Source: an uncultured Alistipes sp.
Lineage (GTDB): Bacteria; Bacteroidota; Bacteroidia; Bacteroidales; Rikenellaceae
NCBI GenBank assembly: GCA_959604655.1
Contig: CAUHCL010000049.1
Coordinates: 1 to 14,259, forward strand
Reading direction: 5' to 3'
DNA length: 14,259 bases
Shown here: in pieces, positions 7,805 to 13,221 of the stretch
Numbering within the stretch: the stretch's first letter is position 1
Layout: each line of letters begins with the position of its first letter
The notes under the pieces: generated by a model
Told to the model about the DNA's origin: nothing
The model's database searches: none
What the model saw: only the letters and a program-made list of their open reading frames with translations
Program-made: the position numbers and the translations under genes

Positions 7805-9001
7805 ATGAATATACCGTTTTCTCCTCCTGATATGTCGGAGGCTGAGATCGCAGAAGTATGTGACGCTCTGCGCTCGGGTTGGATTACCACAGGCCCTCGA
7901 ACTAAAGAATTCGAGAGACTTATTGCCATGTATTGTCAAACAGAGCGTGCCGTGTGCTTAAACTCCGCCACAGCGTGCATGGAACTCGTATTGCGTGTAT
8001 TGGGTGTCGGTGTCGGCGATGAAGTCATTGTGCCAGCATATACCTACACTGCAACTGCCAGTGTCGCATGCCATGTGGGGGCCAAGGTCGTAATGGTCGA
8101 CTGTGCTTCCGATTCGTTCGAGATGGATTACAGTAAACTCGCCGATGCGATAACCGAACGCACGAAAGTCATTATTCCCGTTGACTTGGCGGGTATCGTT
8201 TGTGATTATGACAAGGTTTATGCAGCTGTCGAACAGCAGAAGCATCTGTTCCATCCGTCAAACAATATTCAGCGAGCATTCGGACGAGTAATAGTTGTGG
8301 CTGACGCCGCACACGCTTTCGGAGCTAAACGTAACGGAAAGATGTGTGGCGAAATAGCCGATTTTACCTCGTTCTCGTTTCATGCCGTTAAAAATCTAAC
8401 GACGGCTGAAGGAGGCGCGTTGACATGGCGAACGATTGATGGTATCGACAATGAGTGGCTATATAAACAGTTTCAGTTGCTGTCGTTGCACGGGCAGAAT
8501 AAGGATGCGCTTGCAAAGACCAAGCTCGGAGCATGGGAGTACGATATCGTAGCTCCATACTACAAATGCAATATGACCGACATTATGGCCGGTATCGGAC
8601 TTGCACAGCTGAAACGCTATCCTGAATTGCTGTATCGTCGTCGTCAGATAATCGAACGATACAATACGGCATTGAAAGATTGCAATGTGCAGGTGCTTAA
8701 TCATTTCGACGATGACCATTCGTCAAGTGGGCACTTGTATCTTGTGCGTTTGTCGGGTAAAGATACAGAGTATCGTAATTCGGTTATCGAACAGATGGCA
8801 GAGCGCGGTATTGCTTGCAATGTCCATTACAAGCCGTTGCCGATGATGACGGCATACAAGGCATACGGATTCGATATCGCGAACTATCCGAAAGCCTACA
8901 ATCAATATTGCAACGAAATTACACTCCCGCTTCATACGCGATTGTCGGACGATGATGCAGATTACGTCATCTCCAATTTTGTCGATATAATTTCGCAATA
9001 A
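7805..9001 (+). CDS. DegT/DnrJ/EryC1/StrS family PLP-dependent sugar aminotransferase
   Basis: This 398-residue enzyme is the normal length for the family, which transfers an amino group, usually from glutamate, to a keto nucleotide sugar. The start MNIPFSPPDMSEAEIAEV is typical, followed by SGWITTGPRTKEFE (24-37) and VIVPAYTYTATASV (74-87). The cofactor site is seen as VADAAHAFGA with Asp167, and the Schiff-base lysine is Lys196 in FHAVKNLTTAEGGAL. An insertion-like stretch at about 133-161 (CDYDKVYAAVEQQKHLFHP and following) separates the central strands. It lies 12 bases before the initiating transferase, a pairing common in Bacteroidetes, which suggests that it makes the first sugar of the repeat unit, for example a 4-amino-4,6-dideoxy-HexNAc as PglE does. 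The required 4,6-dehydratase and any N-acetyltransferase are not in the window. Confidence 0.93.
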   Translation: MNIPFSPPDMSEAEIAEVCDALRSGWITTGPRTKEFERLIAMYCQTERAVCLNSATACMELVLRVLGVGVGDEVIVPAYTYTATASVACHVGAKVVMVDCASDSFEMDYSKLADAITERTKVIIPVDLAGIVCDYDKVYAAVEQQKHLFHPSNNIQRAFGRVIVVADAAHAFGAKRNGKMCGEIADFTSFSFHAVKNLTTAEGGALTWRTIDGIDNEWLYKQFQLLSLHGQNKDALAKTKLGAWEYDIVAPYYKCNMTDIMAGIGLAQLKRYPELLYRRRQIIERYNTALKDCNVQVLNHFDDDHSSSGHLYLVRLSGKDTEYRNSVIEQMAERGIACNVHYKPLPMMTAYKAYGFDIANYPKAYNQYCNEITLPLHTRLSDDDADYVISNFVDIISQ

Positions 9002-9013
9002 AACAAATTTCCA

Positions 9014-9604
9014 TTGAAACGTATTTTCGACATTGTGGCAAGCGGTTGCGGTCTGCTTGTCCTGTTGCCGCTGTTTGTCGTTTTGTCAGTTTGGATAAAA
9101 CTCGACTCCAAAGGATCGGTCTTTTATCGTCAGACGCGTGTCGGACGCTATAACCGTGATTTTAAGTTGTTCAAATTCCGTTCGATGCGTGTCGGTGCGG
9201 ATAAGCATGGCTTGATTACGGTTGGCGGGCACGACCCTCGAATTACACGGTCGGGATATTTTATCCGCAAATACAAACTCGATGAACTTCCGCAATTGAT
9301 CAATGTTTTTGTCGGCGATATGAGCCTTGTCGGGCCGCGTCCCGAGGTTCGCAAGTATGTTGACATGTACACGCCCGAGCAAATGCATGTCTTGGATGTT
9401 CGGCCGGGCATTACGGATATGGCTTCTATACGTTACCGCAACGAGAATGAACTGTTGGAAGCGGTGGATAATCCCGACCTCTATTATGTGGAGGTTATAA
9501 TGCAGGACAAATTGCGTATCAATTTGGAGTATGTGAAAAAACACTCATTTTGGTTTGACTTGAAATTAATCTTCAAAACATTTTATACGATAATCTCCGA
9601 GTAA
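9014..9604 (+). CDS. Initiating sugar transferase (polyprenyl-phosphate phosphoglycosyl transferase, PglC/WcaJ C-terminal type), TTG start
   Basis: This 196-residue protein is a minimal monotopic phosphoglycosyl transferase. One hydrophobic segment lies at about residues 10-28; then come the family motifs RQTRVGRYNRDFKLFKFRSM (39-58), the catalytic Asp90-Glu91 pair in KYKLDELPQLINVF, and GDMSLVGPRPE (101-111). It transfers a sugar phosphate from a UDP-sugar to undecaprenyl phosphate, starting the repeat unit. The start is TTG at 9014: the same frame has the stop of the previous gene at 8999-9001 and no ATG between, while the first in-frame ATG is about codon 58, inside the conserved core. The peptide from TTG, MKRIFDIVASGCG, matches the usual N-terminus of the family. 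It is the last gene before the terminator at 9636-9670. Confidence 0.93.
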   Translation: MKRIFDIVASGCGLLVLLPLFVVLSVWIKLDSKGSVFYRQTRVGRYNRDFKLFKFRSMRVGADKHGLITVGGHDPRITRSGYFIRKYKLDELPQLINVFVGDMSLVGPRPEVRKYVDMYTPEQMHVLDVRPGITDMASIRYRNENELLEAVDNPDLYYVEVIMQDKLRINLEYVKKHSFWFDLKLIFKTFYTIISE

Positions 9605-9635
9605 TGTAGATGGTCGTAATTAAAAATTTTGTTCG

Positions 9636-9670
9636 AAGCGGTCTCATGACATTTGCCATGAGGCCGTTTT
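9636..9670 (+). terminator. Rho-independent terminator of the polysaccharide operon
   Basis: CGGTCTCATG (9639-9648) pairs with CATGAGGCCG (9657-9666) across an 8-base loop; the only imperfect pair is one G-T wobble. The stem can be lengthened by AAG at 9636-9638 against the T-run TTTT at 9667-9670. A stem of 10 or more pairs followed by T residues, 32 bases past the stop codon of the sugar transferase, fits an intrinsic terminator ending the upstream operon. Confidence 0.88.
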
Positions 9671-9706
9671 GATATTTTAACTGTCGGGATTATTTTAATA
9701 TGCTGT

Positions 9707-9738
9707 TTTGCAGATTTGCATAATATTGCTTACTTTTG
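9707..9738 (+). promoter_or_regulatory. Bacteroidetes-type housekeeping promoter for ugd
   Basis: TTTG at 9707-9710 and TACTTTTG at 9731-9738 match the Bacteroidetes consensus -33 TTTG and -7 TAnnTTTG exactly, with a 20-base spacer, inside the usual 19-21. It lies just after the operon terminator and about 113 bases before the ugd start, giving a leader of roughly 105 bases. The match indicates that ugd and the following glycosyltransferase are transcribed apart from the upstream operon. Confidence 0.75.
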
Positions 9739-9750
9739 GAATCACTTAAA

Positions 9751-9801
9751 CCGCCCCGTGCGAGGCGGATATGAATTCCGATGCCGTGCGGGGCGTATCG
9801 G
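9751..9801 (+). promoter_or_regulatory. ugd leader with competing inverted repeats
   Basis: The leader holds several G+C-rich pairings that cannot all form at once. CCGCC (9751-9755) can pair with GGCGG (9764-9768). CGCCCCGTGC (9752-9761) can instead pair with GTGCGGGGCG (9786-9795), with two G-T wobbles. CCGAT (9778-9782) can pair with ATCGG (9797-9801). The core CCGTGCGAGGCG (9756-9767) is repeated at 9784-9795 with one mismatch. No T-run follows, so it is not an ordinary terminator. A regulatory leader is possible; function is unproven. Confidence 0.35.
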
Positions 9802-9851
9802 TATCATGAGATAAAAAGATTATAATTGTAAATAAACATATCAAAAAACCG

Positions 9852-11162
9852 ATGGAAAAATACAATATAGCGGTAGCGGGTACGGGATACGTGGGCTTGA
9901 GCATAGCCACATTGCTGGCGCAGTATAATCATGTTACTGCGATTGATGTCATTCCCGAGAAGGTGGAGAAGATAAACAATCGGGTGTCGCCCATACAGGA
10001 CGATTATATCGAGAAGTATCTGGCTGAAAAACCGTTGGATCTTACTGCCACCACCGACGGTGCGGCTGCGTACCGAGATGCCGATTTTGTCGTCATCGCC
10101 GTGCCGACCAACTACGACCCCGTGAAGAATTTCTTCGATACACACTGCATCGAGGAGGTTATCGACCTCGTTTTGAGCGTCAATCCCGATGCCGTGATGG
10201 TCATCAAGTCGACCATTCCCGTGGGCTATTGCCGCAGTCTGTATGTGAAATATGCCGCAAAGGGAGCGGAGCGGCTCAACCTGCTTTTCTTCCCCGAGTT
10301 CCTGCGCGAGAGCAAAGCACTCTACGACAACCTCTATCCCTCGCGTATCATCGCGGGAATACCCAAGATCGTCGACAATCCCGAATTTGCCGAGGAAAAC
10401 GACGCCATAATGTCGGTTACCGACGTCGACAAGCTGGACCGCGCGGCGCATGTGTTCGCCGATCTGCTTCGTGACGGCGCGCTTGCGGAGGACATCCCGA
10501 CTCTGTACATGGGCATAAAGGAGGCGGAGGCCGTGAAGCTGTTCGCCAATACCTATCTGGCCCTGCGTGTGAGCTACTTCAACGAACTCGACACCTATGC
10601 CGAGGTCAAGGGGCTCGATTCGCACGCCATCATCGAAGGTGTCGGCCTCGATCCGCGCATAGGTACGCACTATAACAATCCTTCGTTTGGCTACGGCGGC
10701 TATTGCCTCCCCAAGGATACCAAGCAGCTTTTGGCCAACTATGCCGAGGTGCCGCAGAACATGATGACGGCGATCGTGGAGAGCAACCGCACCCGCAAGG
10801 ACTTCATTGCCGATCAGGTGCTTCGCATGGCGGGCTATTACTCTTCTAACAGTCAGTACGATTCGGGCGAGGAACGACCTTGCACCATCGGTGTCTACCG
10901 CCTGACGATGAAGTCGAACAGCGACAATTTCCGCCATTCGTCGATCCAGGGCGTGATGAAGCGCATCAAGGCCAAGGGAGCGCAGGTGATCATCTACGAA
11001 CCGACGCTGAAGGACGGCTCGACTTTCTTCGGCAGCCTTGTGGTCAACGACATATCCCGATTCAAGGCCATGTCGCAATCGGTCCTTGCCAATCGCTACG
11101 ACGCCTGCCTCGACGACATTGCCGACAAGGTTTACACCCGCGACATCTTCCGCCGCGACTAA
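9852..11162 (+). CDS. ugd: UDP-glucose 6-dehydrogenase
   Basis: This 436-residue enzyme oxidises UDP-glucose to UDP-glucuronic acid with two NAD+. The NAD-binding motif GTGYVGLS is at residues 10-17; IKSTIPVG (118-125) and FPEFLRESKALYDN (147-160) follow; EAVKLFANTYLALR carries Lys229; and the catalytic Cys285 sits in FGYGGYCLPKDTKQLLANY. The C-terminal domain (VYRLTMKSNSDNFRHSSIQG, then IIYEPTLKDGS and ADKVYTRDIF) matches the short Ugd type of E. coli closely. It is longer than that enzyme (about 388 residues) because of inserts near 171-197 (PKIVDNPEFAEENDAIMSVT and following) and near 325-345 (GYYSSNSQYDSGEERP). It is preceded by its own promoter and leader, and its base composition is far richer in G+C than the upstream operon. 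UDP-GlcA could feed capsule or other glycans. Confidence 0.96.
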   Translation: MEKYNIAVAGTGYVGLSIATLLAQYNHVTAIDVIPEKVEKINNRVSPIQDDYIEKYLAEKPLDLTATTDGAAAYRDADFVVIAVPTNYDPVKNFFDTHCIEEVIDLVLSVNPDAVMVIKSTIPVGYCRSLYVKYAAKGAERLNLLFFPEFLRESKALYDNLYPSRIIAGIPKIVDNPEFAEENDAIMSVTDVDKLDRAAHVFADLLRDGALAEDIPTLYMGIKEAEAVKLFANTYLALRVSYFNELDTYAEVKGLDSHAIIEGVGLDPRIGTHYNNPSFGYGGYCLPKDTKQLLANYAEVPQNMMTAIVESNRTRKDFIADQVLRMAGYYSSNSQYDSGEERPCTIGVYRLTMKSNSDNFRHSSIQGVMKRIKAKGAQVIIYEPTLKDGSTFFGSLVVNDISRFKAMSQSVLANRYDACLDDIADKVYTRDIFRRD

Positions 11163-11183
11163 ACAGCCGCCAAACCCCTTTGC

Positions 11184-12128
11184 ATGGATACGCATTCGTC
11201 TGCACGAGACATATCGGTCGTGATTCCGCTGTATAACAAGGCCGCCGAGATCGAGGCAACGCTGCGTTCGGTGCTGTGCCAGACGCTGCCGCCGCGCGAG
11301 ATAATCGTGGTGGACGACGGGTCAACCGACGGCAGCGCCGAGATCGTGGAGCGCGTAGCCCCGTCGGCCGTGACGCTGGTGCGTCAGGCTAACGGCGGAG
11401 TCAGCGCGGCGCGCAACCGTGCCATGCGCATGGCCTCGGGGAGGTGGGTGGCGCTGCTCGACGGCGACGATCTGTGGTGCCCCGACCATCTCGCCTGTCT
11501 GGCGTCGCTCATCGGGCGCTATCCCGATTGCGGGGCCTGCGGTACGGGATTTTATGTCGAGAGCGGGGGGCGGCGCACCGTGGGCGACACTCCGCAGAAC
11601 GGCGGGGGAGGGATCGTCGATTTCTTCCGCGAGTCGATGTCGCGTTATGTGTTGATTCCCTCGGCGACGGCGTTGCGGCGCGACCTCGCTCTGGAGCTCG
11701 GAGGATTTCCCGAAGGGATGCGCATGGGCGAGGACCAATATCTGTGGACCAAGATCGCGCGGTCGGCTCCCGTGGCATTCTCGCCGAAGCCTACGGCGGT
11801 GTATTCGCGGTCGGCCTCCAACCGTTCGGCGGCGATCTACCGCCCCGAGCAGACGCGTTTTTCGTTCGAGGACCTCTACGACCCTGCGGCGGACGACATG
11901 AGCAACGAGTACGTGGCCCGCGTGGCGCTGGGCAAGGCCCTGATCGAGAGCGTGAGCGGCGGCACTGCGGCTGCGGCACGCGCTGTCGAGTTCTTCTCCT
12001 ACAACCGCCTTTCGCACCGTGTCGCTGCCAAGGTGCGCATATTCAACGCCCTGCCGCGCAAGGTGCGGCCCGCCCTGTTCGCGGCCTACAACAGGCTGGC
12101 GTGGGCAGTGGCCCGAAAGGGGTTGTGA
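11184..12128 (+). CDS. Glycosyltransferase family 2 protein
   Basis: This 314-residue GT-A enzyme starts 21 bases after ugd and is probably co-transcribed with it. The catalytic domain shows ISVVIPLYNKAAEIEATLRS (10-29), EIIVVDDGSTDGS with Asp44/Asp45, GGVSAARNRAMRMASGRWVA (71-90) and the metal-binding DGD in LLDGDDLW (93-95). A likely catalytic acidic pair is Glu183-Asp184 in RMGEDQYLWTKIA. The C-terminal 120 residues are basic and helical, ending RLAWAVARKGL, and may contact the membrane. Placement next to ugd suggests, but does not show, a glucuronosyl transfer. It shares the GRWVA-LD-DDLW core with the GT2 protein at 7024-7797, but the two differ widely elsewhere and in codon use, so a recent duplication is unlikely. 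Confidence 0.9.
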   Translation: MDTHSSARDISVVIPLYNKAAEIEATLRSVLCQTLPPREIIVVDDGSTDGSAEIVERVAPSAVTLVRQANGGVSAARNRAMRMASGRWVALLDGDDLWCPDHLACLASLIGRYPDCGACGTGFYVESGGRRTVGDTPQNGGGGIVDFFRESMSRYVLIPSATALRRDLALELGGFPEGMRMGEDQYLWTKIARSAPVAFSPKPTAVYSRSASNRSAAIYRPEQTRFSFEDLYDPAADDMSNEYVARVALGKALIESVSGGTAAAARAVEFFSYNRLSHRVAAKVRIFNALPRKVRPALFAAYNRLAWAVARKGL

Positions 12129-12145
12129 TTTGCATGCGACAATAT

Positions 12146-12241
12146 GCGGTTCTTCAGAACCGCGCAGTTCGCCGCCACCCCGCGCGGCGGACTGCAACTC
12201 GCTTTAGGCTCGTGCATTCCTGCCGCTGTCGGCGAACAGCG
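12146..12241. repeat. Cluster of three hairpins; candidate intergenic palindromic element
   Basis: GCGGTTC (12146-12152) and GAACCGC (12157-12163) form a perfect 7-pair stem with a TTCA loop. Directly abutting it, GCAGTTCGCCGC (12164-12175) and GCGGCGGACTGC (12184-12195) form a 12-pair stem with one G-T wobble and an 8-base loop. A third, CGCTGT (12224-12229) with ACAGCG (12236-12241), follows. No T-run comes after any of them, so they are not typical intrinsic terminators, although they could protect the 3' end of the ugd transcript. A dispersed repeat of REP type is the alternative. Confidence 0.5.
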
Positions 12242-12248
12242 TGTCCGA

Positions 12249-12284
12249 TTAACAATCATTAACATATCTTAACCGATCGTTAAC
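12249..12284 (+). promoter_or_regulatory. Helically phased TTAAC array upstream of the GLPGLI gene
   Basis: TTAAC occurs four times in the same orientation at 12249-12253, 12259-12263, 12269-12273 and 12280-12284, with starts 10, 10 and 11 bases apart. The last copy lies within the palindrome GTTAAC. Spacing by about one helical turn puts all copies on one DNA face, as expected for cooperative binding by a regulator. The array ends 22 bases before the -7 box at 12307 and covers the place where a -33 box would lie. Confidence 0.5.
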
Positions 12285-12306
12285 GCGCCTGCTGCGGGTA
12301 AATCGG

Positions 12307-12314
12307 TAGTTTTG
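12307..12314 (+). promoter_or_regulatory. Promoter -7 box for the GLPGLI/TonB operon
   Basis: TAGTTTTG matches the Bacteroidetes -7 consensus TAnnTTTG exactly and lies 31 bases before the start codon at 12346, giving a leader of about 25 bases. No TTTG is found 19-21 bases upstream; the TTAAC array occupies that place, which suggests activator-dependent transcription. Confidence 0.55.
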
Positions 12315-12345
12315 CGGTAGTCGAAAACCAATAAACACCGATGTA

Positions 12346-13215
12346 ATGAAACGTATCCTATTGTTCGCAGCCGCGCTCGCGGCAATCGACGCGTCGTACG
12401 CGCAATTCGATCCCGCGAAGATCAAATCCATTTCCATATCCAAAGTTAACTCCAACGGTGCCGTGACCGCCACCCGCGAGATCGGCCGCTCGTCGTTGGA
12501 GTGCGTCTACAAGGCCGAGTACCCCGTGAACGGCAACGGCGAGGTGCAGTCGAAGGAGGACCGCATGATATTGCAGATCGACGGCGGAAGGACCAAATTC
12601 TACTCCCATTACGATTTCGCTCTCGATTCCATGCGCAAGGCCAATCCCGACGGATTCGTCACCGAGATGAAGAACTTCAAGTCGGGACTCAAGAGCTGCA
12701 TCTACCGCAACTGGCCCGAAGAGGGGCGTATGACCCTTACCGATGCCGTGTCGTCCATGTATTATCGAGTGGTGGAGGATATGCCCGCGCAGGAGTGGAT
12801 CATCGGCGACGAGACCCGCGAGGTGCTGGGCTACGAGTGCCGTCGCGCCGAGTGCGATTTCCGCGGCCGTCACTACATCGCGTGGTTCGCCGAGGATATC
12901 CCCGCGAGCGTGGGTCCGTGGAAACTCGGCGGCCTGCCCGGGCTTATCATGGCCGCGGCCGACAGCGAGGGGCAGTATACTTTCGAGATCATAGGCTTGC
13001 GTAGCGTGGAGCGTCCGATAGAGTATGTCGACCGCAACTATATCGACACCGCCCGCGAGAAGTATCTGCGTCAGCGCCATGCCTATGTCAACGATCCGTT
13101 AGGCTACGGCGTGCGTCAGGGCGAGATGCACATCGAGCTTGTCGACGGCAGCGAGTATGCTCCCGATGAGTCCGACCTGTCGATCGTGATGATGGAGACC
13201 GATTACAAGCATTGA
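12346..13215 (+). CDS. GLPGLI family secreted protein
   Basis: This 289-residue protein has a signal peptide: basic MKR, a hydrophobic stretch to about residue 15, and likely cleavage after SYA at 19, leaving Gln20 first. The family-defining motif is seen whole as GPWKLGGLPGLI (190-201), preceded by EVLGYECRRAECDFRGR (159-175) and HYIAWFAEDIPAS. Mature cysteines are Cys53, Cys118, Cys165 and Cys170; the last two may form a disulphide. The protein is expected in the periplasm or envelope. GLPGLI proteins are a Bacteroidetes family of unknown function that often sit beside TonB-dependent-receptor-like proteins, as here, where the next gene starts 6 bases after the stop. The promoter region has a phased TTAAC array and a TAGTTTTG box. 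It does not look related to the polysaccharide genes. Confidence 0.9.
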   Translation: MKRILLFAAALAAIDASYAQFDPAKIKSISISKVNSNGAVTATREIGRSSLECVYKAEYPVNGNGEVQSKEDRMILQIDGGRTKFYSHYDFALDSMRKANPDGFVTEMKNFKSGLKSCIYRNWPEEGRMTLTDAVSSMYYRVVEDMPAQEWIIGDETREVLGYECRRAECDFRGRHYIAWFAEDIPASVGPWKLGGLPGLIMAAADSEGQYTFEIIGLRSVERPIEYVDRNYIDTAREKYLRQRHAYVNDPLGYGVRQGEMHIELVDGSEYAPDESDLSIVMMETDYKH

Positions 13216-13221
13216 TCGGCC

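Noticed and set aside
9605..9851. Possible invertible promoter, as at Bacteroides capsule loci
   Set aside because: No long inverted repeats flank the promoter at 9707-9738; the inverted repeats seen lie only in the leader downstream and overlap each other.
9804..11195. Long antisense ORF of 463 codons opposite ugd
   Set aside because: It mirrors a highly conserved, complete ugd; the peptide is His/Val/Arg-rich with no recognisable domain. G+C-rich codon bias removes stops on the opposite strand.
7024..12128. The two GT2 genes as a recent duplication
   Set aside because: They share only the family core motifs; length, C-terminal halves and base composition differ strongly.
11322..12197. Antisense ORF (291 codons) and overlapping + strand ORF at 11444-12262 over the second GT2 gene
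   Set aside because: Both are low-complexity Arg/Gly/Ala-rich translations shadowing a clear GT2 frame with all catalytic motifs.
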